From: Paeniglutamicibacter terrestris | GTDB lineage: Bacteria > Actinomycetota > Actinomycetes > Actinomycetales > Micrococcaceae | NCBI RefSeq assembly: GCF_012271785.1 | Contig: NZ_JAAWVT010000001.1 | Coordinates: 930,001 to 994,000 of the forward strand | Direction of reading: 5' to 3' | DNA length: 64,000 bases | Part shown: piece by piece, positions 7,725 to 16,552 of the stretch | Numbering within the stretch: the stretch's first letter is position 1 | How the letters are laid out: every line of letters begins with the position of its first letter | The notes under the pieces: generated by a model | The model's input: the letters and a program-made list of their open reading frames with translations, nothing else | Database searches by the model: none | Told to the model about the DNA's origin: nothing | Made by a program: the position numbers and the translations under genes

Positions 7725-9299
7725 TTATGGCTCCAGGAAGATGCCATTGCCCGGACCAAGCGGCAGATCTAGGAAGAAGAAGACACTCAGGATGCCAACC
7801 CACGCCAGCCAGAACGGGACCACAAAGGGCAGCATGCGGGCAATGAGGGTCCCCAGCCCTGCCTGAGGTTCGTACCTACGCAACATGGTGAGTAGAACGA
7901 TCATGTAGGGGTTCAGCGGGGTGATGACCTGAGTTGCCGAGTCACCCACTCGGAATGCGCCCTGGATGAAGGCTGGTTCGTAGCCCAGTAGTACAAACAA
8001 TGGTACGAATACGGACGCCATCAGCGTCCACATCGCCGAGCCGGAGATAATGAAAAGGTTCAGTAACGAGGCCAGCACAATAAAGGCGAGGATGGCCGGG
8101 TAACCGGTCAGGCCAATGGCTTCCAGGCCGGTGGCACCGGTCACGGCGATCCACTGTCCGATTCCCGACCAGTTGAACAGTGCGATGAACTGACCCAGGA
8201 TAAACGCCAGGACCAAGAATCCAGCCATGTCCCGGATGGACTCACCCATGACCTTCGGGACATCACTTCCACGCTGAATGATGCCGACCAATTTTCCGTA
8301 AACCAAGCCCGGAATCATGAACATGGAAAACACAATGAAAACGATCGAGCTCAGCAGGGGTGACTTGGGCAGGAAACCGCCGTCCTCGTTACGCCAGGGC
8401 GAATCCGGCAACAAGACGGCGACCAACATCAGCGCGGCCAGTCCAACACCAGCGGCCACCGAGAATTTCAGCGCCCGTGCTTCGCTCGGGGTCAGTTCCG
8501 GGTTAAGCGTCTCGGCCGCTTCGACCTCACTCCCTTCCGAATCGGTCGCCACCGTCGGCACACCCTGACGGGTCAACCGCGGCTCAAGAACTTTGTCGAT
8601 GATAAATCCGGCCAAGAGCATCAGCACAAAGGAGGAAACGATGTTGAAGAAGAGGTTGGAGACCGGAGTGACAGCCGCCCCGGCGTTGGGCATGGTGTCG
8701 GTGACGGCGGTGGTAATGCCGGCAAAAAGGGCGTCAAGGCTGGTGACCAGGAAGTTCGTGGAATAACCGGCACCGGCGGCGGCGAAGCCGCCCAACAATC
8801 CCGCCACGGGGTGGCGTCCCGCCGCCTTGAAAACGAGTGCCGCCAGCGGCGGAATGATGACAAATGCCGCGTCCGCCATGATGGACCCGACCACCCCGAC
8901 AACACCCACGGCGTAGGGCAACGCCCACCGTGGTGCAGAGCCAAAGGCCTTGCGGATCATCGCCGCAAGCATGCCCGACTTCTCGGCAACGCCCACGGCC
9001 AACAGGATGGGAAGCACCGTGGCCAGAGGCGGAAAGCCGAGGTAGTTGGTTCCAATGTTGGCGGTGAGCCAGCTCAACCCCTCGGGAGTGAAAAGTCCCC
9101 GAATCGCCGTGGCATCCGCGCTGCCCGGGAGCTGAACACTGACCTGCATCCAGGCCATCACGGTGGAGAGAACCGCCGTAATGGTGAAAAGAATCAGGAA
9201 GAGCATAAAAGGATCGGGCAGCTTATTGCCCACCTTCTCCACGCCGGTCAGGAACCTGTCCATCACCTTCGTAGGGCGTTGCTTGGTCAGAGTGCTCAT
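7725..9299 (-). CDS. AbgT-family transporter (p-aminobenzoyl-glutamate type)
   Basis: 524-residue polytopic membrane protein. The N-terminal GVEKVGNKLPDPFMLFLILF and the C-terminal AMWTLMASVFVPLF and PLNPYMIVLLTML are hallmarks of the AbgT family, whose characterised members import p-aminobenzoyl-glutamate or export sulfonamides. Its start overlaps the stop of the upstream M20 amidohydrolase by 4 bases, so the two are co-translated. In E. coli abgT sits with abgA/abgB hydrolases of the same M20 class, so uptake and cleavage of an acyl- or aroyl-amino acid is likely. The substrate is not fixed. Confidence 0.88.
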   Translation of the reverse strand: MSTLTKQRPTKVMDRFLTGVEKVGNKLPDPFMLFLILFTITAVLSTVMAWMQVSVQLPGSADATAIRGLFTPEGLSWLTANIGTNYLGFPPLATVLPILLAVGVAEKSGMLAAMIRKAFGSAPRWALPYAVGVVGVVGSIMADAAFVIIPPLAALVFKAAGRHPVAGLLGGFAAAGAGYSTNFLVTSLDALFAGITTAVTDTMPNAGAAVTPVSNLFFNIVSSFVLMLLAGFIIDKVLEPRLTRQGVPTVATDSEGSEVEAAETLNPELTPSEARALKFSVAAGVGLAALMLVAVLLPDSPWRNEDGGFLPKSPLLSSIVFIVFSMFMIPGLVYGKLVGIIQRGSDVPKVMGESIRDMAGFLVLAFILGQFIALFNWSGIGQWIAVTGATGLEAIGLTGYPAILAFIVLASLLNLFIISGSAMWTLMASVFVPLFVLLGYEPAFIQGAFRVGDSATQVITPLNPYMIVLLTMLRRYEPQAGLGTLIARMLPFVVPFWLAWVGILSVFFFLDLPLGPGNGIFLEP

Positions 9300-10558
9300 T
9301 GATGGACCTCCACTGCGGTCGCCACAACGCGGCGTTCGTGGGCCAGCTGCTGAAGCCGGTTCTCCGCTAGCTGAGCATAAAGTGCAGCACCCTCGGCCAA
9401 GACCCCGTCGTCGAAGGACGCAAATGGGGAATGGTTGAATTGAACCGAATTCGGATCAACGCCGGGAGCCGCTGCACCCAGTCCGACAAATGCGCCCGGA
9501 ACCTGGTTGAGCACCCGAGAGAAGTCCTCGGAGGCGGCCAACGGCTGCTTCATCTGGATAATGCGCTCGGTGCCGAATAATTCGGCCGCGGTGTCCATGA
9601 CAACCTGTGCCTCGGCGTCATTGTTGACGGTGGCTGGATATCGGGGCCGGAATTCGACATCGGCGTCCAGCCCGTGGGCGCGGGCGATCCCGCCGAGCAG
9701 CTGCGGGGCAAGACGCTTGAGTCGATCTCGGCTGGCTTCGGAGAAGGTGCGTACGCTGGCCTCGAAGTAGGCCGAATCGGGAATGATGTTTGACGCGGTC
9801 CCCGCCCGGAGCAAGCCAACGGTGATGACTACGGGGTCGAAGATGTCGAACTGCCGAGTGACTGCCACCTGCAGGGCAGAGATCATCTCCGTGACCACCG
9901 CGATGGGGTCCTGGGCCTTGTACGGTGCAGAACCGTGGCCACCGGTTCCCTGAACGGTGACGATCAACGTGTCCGAGGCAGACATCATGATGCCGGGACG
10001 AGTGAGGAAGTTTCCGTGGTCGGTCTGGCCGGAGAAGACGTGCATGCCGAAAGCAGCGTCCACGCGGCGACCGGCAAGATCCAGGATCCCCTCATCGATC
10101 ATGATGCCGGCTCCGTTGCAGCCTTCCTCGCCGGGCTGGAACATGAACACCACGTCGCCCGGCAGTTGACTCTGGCGCTCGGCGAGCAGCCGGGCGGCAC
10201 CGGCGAGCATGGCGGTGTGGAGATCGTGTCCGCAGGCATGCATGGCACCGTCGATGCGCGAGGAATACTGCACATTGGTGCGTTCTTGGACCGGCAAGCC
10301 GTCCATGTCTCCGCGCAGCAACACCACGGGTCGATCGGAGGTGTGGGTTCCGGCAGCATCCGCCGTTCCGCGCAACACACCACCGATTGAACTCAGCTGT
10401 CGGCCGAGGGTGATTTCCAGCGGCAAGTCCTCGAGTTCGCTCAGGACCCGCTCTTGGGTTCGTGGCAGGTCGAGCCCGATCTCGGGTTCCTGATGTAGTG
10501 CATGGCGGAGCCGAATCAACTCGGGTTCCAACTGGCGCGCATTGTGCAGATGTGACAT
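9296..10558 (-). CDS. M20D-family amidohydrolase (AbgB / hippurate hydrolase-like)
   Basis: 420 residues. Metal-binding motifs of the M20D peptidase family are LRGDMDGLPVQER (about 85), HACGHDLHTAML (about 113), EEGCNGAG (about 150) and a C-terminal HSP. Such enzymes cleave amide bonds of N-acyl or N-aroyl amino acids, indole-acetyl amino acids or aminobenzoyl-glutamate. There is no signal peptide, so it acts in the cytosol on what the AbgT-type partner imports. Divergent from an AsnC-type regulator, 125 bases away. Confidence 0.87.
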   Translation of the reverse strand: MSHLHNARQLEPELIRLRHALHQEPEIGLDLPRTQERVLSELEDLPLEITLGRQLSSIGGVLRGTADAAGTHTSDRPVVLLRGDMDGLPVQERTNVQYSSRIDGAMHACGHDLHTAMLAGAARLLAERQSQLPGDVVFMFQPGEEGCNGAGIMIDEGILDLAGRRVDAAFGMHVFSGQTDHGNFLTRPGIMMSASDTLIVTVQGTGGHGSAPYKAQDPIAVVTEMISALQVAVTRQFDIFDPVVITVGLLRAGTASNIIPDSAYFEASVRTFSEASRDRLKRLAPQLLGGIARAHGLDADVEFRPRYPATVNNDAEAQVVMDTAAELFGTERIIQMKQPLAASEDFSRVLNQVPGAFVGLGAAAPGVDPNSVQFNHSPFASFDDGVLAEGAALYAQLAENRLQQLAHERRVVATAVEVHQ

Positions 10559-10683
10559 GGATTTCCTTTGCGTGCTGTAGATCTACTTTCGGATGAGCGT
10601 ATATGTTGGATGCTTGCGGGCCTCCGAGTCGCTGGAATCCTGCGCAACTACCGTGAAATATCGAAGAATGGTGCAGGTCGTAC

Positions 10684-11676
10684 ATGACATCGGACGTATC
10701 GGAAGAGGATCTGATGCTGATCCACGCGCTGCAAATTGCGCCTCGGGTCAGCTGGATCGACGCTGCACGGGTGCTTGATTCGCATCCGACGACGTTGGCC
10801 GCGCGTTGGCAACGGCTTCAGGCCGCGGGGCTGGCCTGGGTCACGGCCAATGCCATCAGCACCTCCATGGAGTCGACGTTTTCCCTCTTCGACGTCGAAT
10901 GCACGGTGACCGAACGTCACTCGGCCATCGATGAGCTGTGCGCCATACCCGAGGTGGTATCGATCCTTGAATCCGCTAGCAACCGCGATCTGCTGTTGAA
11001 GGTGCAAACCGCGAACCTCGCCGAGTTGGGGCGCAAGATCGTGCCGATGCTGACTCGAATCCCGGGAATCACCAAGTACGAGGCCTCCATCTGCACCCGG
11101 GTGCATTCCGAGGGTCACATTTGGCGCCTCGACGCTTTGAATAGAAGCCAACAGGCCCAACTGGAGTCGCTGGCCGCGCCCATCACGGGGCCGCCGTATG
11201 TGCTCACCGCCTCCGATGAGGGCATGGTGAAATGCCTGATTCGCGATGGTCGGGCCAGTTCCACTCAGATCGCGCGCGAGATCGGAATGCACCCCACAAC
11301 GGTGAGTAGGCGGTTGAACCGCATTCTGGCCAGTGGCGTGTTGTCGTTTCGCTGCGAGTTGTCGCAGTTGGATTCCGCCTTTCCGGTTAGTTGCCAATGG
11401 TTCGCTGTGGTCCCGCCGGGACAACATCAACAGGCAGCGGAGATCTTGCGGTCCTTCCGGAATCTGCGTCTTTGCGCTTCCACCACCGGGACGACAAATT
11501 TCACGTTTGTCCTCTGGCTTCGCTCCGTGGCGGAGGTTATGGACGTCGAGCTGGCGATCTCCGAGCGCATTCCGGAAATTCGGTTTGCCGAGAGTGCCGT
11601 GGCGTTGGCGTACCCGAAGCGCGTGGGGTGGCTGTTGGATGAGAACGGCAGAGCCACCCGCGGCGTGGTGACCTGA
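10684..11676 (+). CDS. Lrp/AsnC family regulator with two HTH units
   Basis: 330 residues, about twice the length of a standard AsnC protein. A first HTH lies near residues 20-50 (WIDAARVLDSHPTTLAARW) and a second near 190-220 (SSTQIAREIGMHPTTVSRRL). Each is followed by a RAM-like ligand domain. This doubled form is common in actinobacteria. It is divergent from the M20/AbgT unit, which it probably controls in response to an amino acid or acyl amino acid (inference from position). Confidence 0.82.
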   Translation: MTSDVSEEDLMLIHALQIAPRVSWIDAARVLDSHPTTLAARWQRLQAAGLAWVTANAISTSMESTFSLFDVECTVTERHSAIDELCAIPEVVSILESASNRDLLLKVQTANLAELGRKIVPMLTRIPGITKYEASICTRVHSEGHIWRLDALNRSQQAQLESLAAPITGPPYVLTASDEGMVKCLIRDGRASSTQIAREIGMHPTTVSRRLNRILASGVLSFRCELSQLDSAFPVSCQWFAVVPPGQHQQAAEILRSFRNLRLCASTTGTTNFTFVLWLRSVAEVMDVELAISERIPEIRFAESAVALAYPKRVGWLLDENGRATRGVVT

Positions 11677-12712
11677 TTTCTGTGGGCTTCCCAAAGGGCG
11701 CTCAAACAACTTTGCAGGAAGGTCATTGCTCATCTGCGGGGCAGCCTTCACTTTTCATGCAGGGCGCATGCGGCCGTGCTCGTGGATGTGCGATGCGACT
11801 ATTGCGCTGAAGACGTGCAGAGGCCCATCCGGTGCACCTGAGTGTGTTGGTGCGGGTGGGATGTTCCCGGTTAGGAATTCGACCTAGTGACATGGTCTCG
11901 GGGATTGAGGCACCTCCCGGATCTTTGCTGATGTGCGTTCGGGAATAACAGTCTCAGTACCCGGAGCCTCCTTAACAACCGGTAGGCCGGCGCAACTCTC
12001 TCGCTTTTCGATGAGCGTTGCCCGGCGAACTGTGAGATCAACACTCTGCAAAAATAGAGAATGGCGCAAAATTCAACGCAATGTTTGTGAGATTTATTTA
12101 ACGTTTCGTCACGCATAGTTGAAATCAACCTACGGCATCATAGTCACCCAAGCCGCCTCGCCATCGAACCACGAGGCGCATCATTACCACCAGTAAATCG
12201 TCAACCACATATTCGCGTCCAATACTTTCTGTGTCGCTACAATTAGCAATCCGCTAAGAATGAGAAATGACGCGCACTACTTCGAACGAGGGCGCAGTGC
12301 CTACCCTCGCACCGCTCCTTTGGCAGTAACTCGGATCCCCAAGACGAGCAATCTATTCGAACATCAGCGCCATTTGACTTGGCAAAGCGCAGTTCACCAA
12401 GAAACCTCACGGGCATCAGAATCCTCGACGAGTTGCCGCTCGATCCGGGGAAAAGCCGTGTGCCAAACAAAAACGCCTACCACGCGATCAGCTGAAGCCC
12501 ACGCGCTGCGTGCAACTACGCGAACCACCCTCGAACCGTCAACCGAAATTCACGAGTCGCTCTTCGGATGTCGATGAATTTACATTCCAGAAATAATCAT
12601 CAGAACTTTCCGTGCTGATTATTCTGCACGAAACAAATCGGAAAGACGCGCGGCATCCGGCCTCGATAAGTTGTTCTTACTCGCACAGAATTTCTTGGGA
12701 AGGGAGCAACAC
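11677..12712. other. Long intergenic region without convincing genes
   Basis: About 1 kb between the AsnC-type regulator and amtB. The stretches 12040-12130 and 12580-12640 are AT-rich compared with the surroundings. Short frames on both strands (for example 12260-12577, 11871-12128) have no recognisable motif, ribosome-binding site or codon bias of the neighbouring genes. Apart from the inverted repeat near 12592 I see nothing assignable. Confidence 0.6.
12592..12623. promoter_or_regulatory. Inverted repeat upstream of amtB, candidate operator
   Basis: AATAATCA (12592-12599) and TGATTATT (12616-12623) are perfect complements, centred about 105 bases before the amtB start in an AT-rich patch. 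Position and symmetry suit a nitrogen-control operator, but the spacing does not match the GlnR or AmtR consensus that I know. Confidence 0.35.
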
Positions 12713-13951
12713 ATGGAACCCGCAGATATCGCCTGGATACTGACAGCCATCGCCTTAGTTCTACTCATGTTCCCCGGCCTCGCCATGCTCTACGGCGGAA
12801 TGCTTAACGGACGCAACGTACTGAACATGGTCTTGATGGTCATGAGCTCGCTGGCAGTCACCGCAGTTGTCTACGTGATCATCGGTCACGGTCTAGTTTT
12901 GGGTGACTCGGTAGGAGGCGCCGGGATCATCGGCAACCCCTTCGAGTACTCGTTCTTCACCTCCTTCATGGAAGATGACGGAAGCGGCGGACCGCTTTGG
13001 GGCGCCTTCTACATTCTTTTCGCAGGAATCAGCGTCGCGTTGGTCGCTTCCGGCGCCGCCGGCCGCATGAAGTTCGGCTCCTGGCTCGTGTTTGTGGCCC
13101 TGTGGGTGGTGCTCGTTTACGGGCCGCTCGGCCACTGGGTGTTCGCTTTCTCGAATGAAGAAACAGGAGTTGTTGGCGGCTGGATGCGCAACCAGCTCAA
13201 ATTGCACGACTTCGCCGGCGGCACCGCCATTCACCTCAACGCTGGCGCCGCAGGCTTGGCGCTGGCCATGGTCCTTGGCCGCCGCAATGCTCCCGCCGGG
13301 CGTCCACACAACCTCCCACTGATGCTCGTGGGCGTTGCCCTGATCGCCACCGGTTGGATCGGGTTCAACGGTGGCACCGCCGGTGGCGCCAACTTCCTGG
13401 CCCAGTACGTCGTGTTGACCTCGATCCTGTCACTGGCTGGTGGCATCCTCGGCTTCATCGCGATTGAACGGATCCGTGATGGACATGCCACCATGCTTGG
13501 AGCCGGAACCGGCGCCATCGCGGGTTTGGTAGGCATCACGCCAGTGGCCGACGCCGTTGGACCGGTCGGCGCACTCTTTGTCGGCTTCCTCGCCTCGGCC
13601 GCAGCTGCTTGGGCCATCACGTGGAAGCGCCGCCACAAGATCGATGATGCACTGGACGTCTTCGCCATCCACGGCATTGCCGGCATCACCGGTTCACTCT
13701 TCGCGGTCTTCCTAGCCAACGCTGCGGCACCTGCCGGATTCAGCGGCATCCTGCGCGGCGGCGAGATGGATCTGCTGTGGCGTGAAGGCCTGGCCCTGAT
13801 TGTCACCATGGTTTACAGCTTCGCCATGACCTACGCGATTGCGTGGACCATGAACAAGATTGTTCCCATCCGTGTCAGCGTTGAAGAAGAGGAACTTGGT
13901 CTTGACCGAGCCCTCCATGTCGAAACGGCCTATGAAGGCCGCACCTTCTAA
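12713..13951 (+). CDS. amtB: Ammonium transporter
   Basis: 412 residues from the ATG at 12713, which has AAGGGAG seven bases upstream; a longer frame begins at 12671 but lacks such a site. Eleven membrane segments are expected. Pore histidines are in FAGGTAIHLNAGAAGLA (about residue 165) and DVFAIHGIAGITGS (about 315). AmtB conducts ammonia/ammonium across the inner membrane and is gated by the PII protein encoded just downstream (45 bases). The start has an extra outer-helix-type N-terminus. Nitrogen regulation is expected. Confidence 0.95.
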   Translation: MEPADIAWILTAIALVLLMFPGLAMLYGGMLNGRNVLNMVLMVMSSLAVTAVVYVIIGHGLVLGDSVGGAGIIGNPFEYSFFTSFMEDDGSGGPLWGAFYILFAGISVALVASGAAGRMKFGSWLVFVALWVVLVYGPLGHWVFAFSNEETGVVGGWMRNQLKLHDFAGGTAIHLNAGAAGLALAMVLGRRNAPAGRPHNLPLMLVGVALIATGWIGFNGGTAGGANFLAQYVVLTSILSLAGGILGFIAIERIRDGHATMLGAGTGAIAGLVGITPVADAVGPVGALFVGFLASAAAAWAITWKRRHKIDDALDVFAIHGIAGITGSLFAVFLANAAAPAGFSGILRGGEMDLLWREGLALIVTMVYSFAMTYAIAWTMNKIVPIRVSVEEEELGLDRALHVETAYEGRTF

Positions 13952-13995
13952 AATCCCACCCGCAGCATCGAACACCGAGTGAGAGACATCAAATC

Positions 13996-14343
13996 ATGAA
14001 ACTCATTACCGCAATCATCAAGCCCATCCGGGTGGAAACCGTATCCAAGGAACTGGAAAAGGCCGGCTTCACCGGATTGAGCGTCAGCGAGATGCAGGGC
14101 CGCGGCGCCCAGGCCGGACGCATGGAGTACTACCGCGGCCAAGCCTTCGCCGTCGAGTTCCGCACCAAGATGTGCATCGAGCTCCTGGTCGCCGAGAAAG
14201 ACGTCGACAAGGCCATCGACGTCATTGTTGCCAATGCCCGCACCGGAGACGCCGGAGCGATCGGTGACGGCAAGGTCTGGGTCACGCCGGTTGAACGTGT
14301 GGTGCGCGTTCGCACCGGCGAAGAAGGCGAAGCAGCAATCTAG
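13996..14343 (+). CDS. glnK: Nitrogen regulatory protein PII
   Basis: 115 residues. The start MKLITAIIKPIRVETV, the T-loop with tyrosine in RMEYYRGQ (Tyr near 50, the residue modified in other PII proteins), and the C-terminal GDGKVWVTPVERVVRVRTGE ATP-binding segment are all present. It is paired with amtB, whose channel it blocks when nitrogen is plentiful. The T-loop differs from enteric GlnK in sequence but not in length. Confidence 0.94.
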   Translation: MKLITAIIKPIRVETVSKELEKAGFTGLSVSEMQGRGAQAGRMEYYRGQAFAVEFRTKMCIELLVAEKDVDKAIDVIVANARTGDAGAIGDGKVWVTPVERVVRVRTGEEGEAAI

Positions 14344-14485
14344 GTTCCATCCCCCACATTCCTGCTGCGGCGGCGCGCCGGTTGCGCCAAACCGATTGGC
14401 CGCCGCAGCAGCACCAAAACTTTTCATCATCACCGGCCCAGCCACGGGCCAGATTTGCTACGTGTCTTGAGAAAGGACCCCCATC

Positions 14486-15616
14486 ATGACCAACATCGAC
14501 TTCCGCTACTTGAGCGAAGCAGACATGATCGAAGCTGGCGTCACGGACATCGCCCGTTGCGTTGATGTTATGGAAGAAACCCTCGTGCTGATGCGCAAGG
14601 GCGATTACATGATGGCCGGTGAGAACGGCAATTCCCACGGTGCCATGATCACCTTCCCGCAGGTCCCGCAGCATGCAGGTATGCCGGAGGATGGTCCGGA
14701 CCGTCGATTCATGGCCATGCCCGCCTACCTCGGTGGACGCTTCAACACCACCGGCGTGAAGTGGTACGGCTCCAACGCCGAAAACCGCAAGAAGGGGTTG
14801 CCTCGCTCCATTCACCTCTTCACCCTGAATGACACCGATTCCGGTGCCCCGCTGGCGATCATGAGTGCCAACCTGCTCTCCGCCTACCGCACCGGTGCCG
14901 TCCCGGGTGTTGGCGTGAAGCACCTGGCCAGGGAAGACTCCAAAGTTGTTGCAGTGGTTGGCCCCGGTGTCATTGCCAAGTCCGTCATCGATGCAACGCT
15001 GACGCTGCGCCCGGGCATCCACACCGTAACGATCAAGGGACGCAGCACCTCCGGTGCCGAAACCTTCGCCGCGTATGTCAAGGACAAGTACCCGCAGATC
15101 ACCACCGTCGAGATTGCCGACTCCATTGAGGCTGCCATCGCCAACGCGGACATTGTCATCGCGACCACCACAACAGACATCGCCGGCTCCGATGCCTTCC
15201 CGTACTTCCCCAAGCACGCAATCAAGCCCGGCGCTTTGTTGCTGCTGCCGGCAGCGGCACGCTTCGATGATGACTTCATCATCAACGACGCCCGCCTGAT
15301 CCTTGATGCCCGCGGCCTCTACAACGCGTGGGCCGAGGAGTACCAGGCCGAGGCCTACCAGCTGTTGGGCATTCCCGGCACTCACTTCCACGACCTGATG
15401 CGTGCGGGCAAGCTTGATGAATCCAAGCTCGAGGAAATCGCAGACGTTGCCACCGGCGCCATTCCCGCCCGCCGTAACGACGAGGAGATCATCCTCTACT
15501 CGGTCGGCGGCATGCCGACCGAAGACGTCGCCTGGGCCACCGAGCTGTACCGCACCGCCGAAGAGAAGGACATTGGTCAGGTGCTAAACCTCTGGGCAGC
15601 ACCGGTCATGGCGTAG
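14486..15616 (+). CDS. Ornithine cyclodeaminase/mu-crystallin family protein (tyramine oxidase subunit B-like)
   Basis: 376 residues with a mu-crystallin/ornithine cyclodeaminase fold. The substrate loop region includes TTGVKWYGSN (about residue 91), and the NAD-binding site is VVAVVGPGVIAKS (about 153). A good ribosome-binding site (GAAAGGA) precedes the ATG. The protein is larger than true ornithine cyclodeaminases (about 330-350). From memory, actinobacterial relatives of this length are annotated as tyramine oxidase subunit B; I cannot verify that here. It follows glnK by 142 bases. Ammonia release by a cyclodeaminase would fit the amtB-glnK context. Family is firm, substrate open. Confidence 0.7.
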   Translation: MTNIDFRYLSEADMIEAGVTDIARCVDVMEETLVLMRKGDYMMAGENGNSHGAMITFPQVPQHAGMPEDGPDRRFMAMPAYLGGRFNTTGVKWYGSNAENRKKGLPRSIHLFTLNDTDSGAPLAIMSANLLSAYRTGAVPGVGVKHLAREDSKVVAVVGPGVIAKSVIDATLTLRPGIHTVTIKGRSTSGAETFAAYVKDKYPQITTVEIADSIEAAIANADIVIATTTTDIAGSDAFPYFPKHAIKPGALLLLPAAARFDDDFIINDARLILDARGLYNAWAEEYQAEAYQLLGIPGTHFHDLMRAGKLDESKLEEIADVATGAIPARRNDEEIILYSVGGMPTEDVAWATELYRTAEEKDIGQVLNLWAAPVMA

Positions 15617-15629
15617 TCCCCCACATATT

Positions 15630-15672
15630 CGAAGGGTTCGTGCATCCCGTGGTGTGGTGCACGAGCCCTTCG
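15630..15672 (+). terminator. Rho-independent terminator after the cyclodeaminase-like gene
   Basis: A 15-bp stem (15630-15644 with 15658-15672, one G-U pair) with a 13-base loop is followed by TGCTTTT. It begins 14 bases after the stop codon at 15616. Confidence 0.8.
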
Positions 15673-15889
15673 TGCTTTTCAGTCGACTCGACCATTAGTT
15701 GGCATGCGGCCGCCGAAAGGACATCCCCCGTGATCCATCGGCGAAGCACCCCCGAGTATTCCGGGATCAACTTTGTTGTTGGTGGCCAATTGCCTTATAC
15801 GAGACCTTCGAACATATACCCCGTCATATTTGTATTGGTCGAACAACCACAAATAACTTTGCGTCGTAAGCGTGTGCCAAGATTCGATT

Positions 15890-16336
15890 ATGAAAAGAAT
15901 CCTCACGCCACTCGTTCTCGCTTTTGCACTCACCCTGACTGCTTGCGGCGGAACAACTGCCACGCCGACCGTTACTACGGATGCCAAACCCGCCGAGGAG
16001 ACACAAACGATTCCCAATCTGGCTGGCAAATGGAAGCAGAGTAACTCCGCCAGCGAAGATTCCTACCAGCACGCCACGATCACCGACGACACGATCACTG
16101 TGGAGTGGGTTTCCGATGGTGGCGATACGACCTCTACGTATTGGATCGGAACATTTAAAGCTCCGACGGACGCGGCAGCGCCCTATGTGTGGTCATCCAA
16201 GCGGGATGTGAAAGCCACCGAATCAGCACTTCTAGCATCTAATGATGACACCAAAGAATTTACCTATGATGGCGAAACCATCAGCTACAAAGTTACCGCG
16301 CTTGGAACCACGACCAAGGTTGAGCTCAAGAAATAG
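15890..16336 (+). CDS. Small lipoprotein of unknown function
   Basis: 148 residues from the ATG at 15890. It has a lysine/arginine start, a hydrophobic segment and a lipobox ending LTAC, followed by a Thr/Pro-rich linker. The mature part (about 110 residues) begins with NLAGKWKQSN and looks like a small beta-rich, lipocalin-like domain. It should be anchored on the outer face of the cell membrane. No function is recognisable. A long perfect hairpin follows the stop by 20 bases, so it is a single-gene unit. Confidence 0.75.
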   Translation: MKRILTPLVLAFALTLTACGGTTATPTVTTDAKPAEETQTIPNLAGKWKQSNSASEDSYQHATITDDTITVEWVSDGGDTTSTYWIGTFKAPTDAAAPYVWSSKRDVKATESALLASNDDTKEFTYDGETISYKVTALGTTTKVELKK

Positions 16337-16356
16337 GTTCACCCCATTAACTTGAG

Positions 16357-16390
16357 AAGCCCCCATCGAGCTTGAGCTCGATGGGGGCTT
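16357..16390 (+). terminator. Terminator hairpin after the lipoprotein gene
   Basis: Perfect inverted repeat with 16-bp arms (16357-16372 and 16375-16390) and a two-base loop. It begins with AAGCCCCCATCG and ends with GGGGGCTT. Nothing else lies before the convergent hydrolase gene, so it may serve both directions. Confidence 0.8.
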
Positions 16391-16552
16391 GGCTCTTGCC
16401 ACAGCAACTGTGCATCGGATTTTCCTCCGAAAATTTCCGGACTCCCATGGGCGTCAACCCCTGCACCGGTAGGAACTACGCTGGTCAAAAAGAAGCAAGA
16501 GTCAGTCGCTCAGTCGACTGTCCCTTCCGTAAATTCCACCGTCAACCCGAGG

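Noticed and set aside
12260-12577. A 105-codon plus frame before amtB
   Set aside because: No ribosome-binding site, atypical composition, no recognisable family; better left as intergenic.
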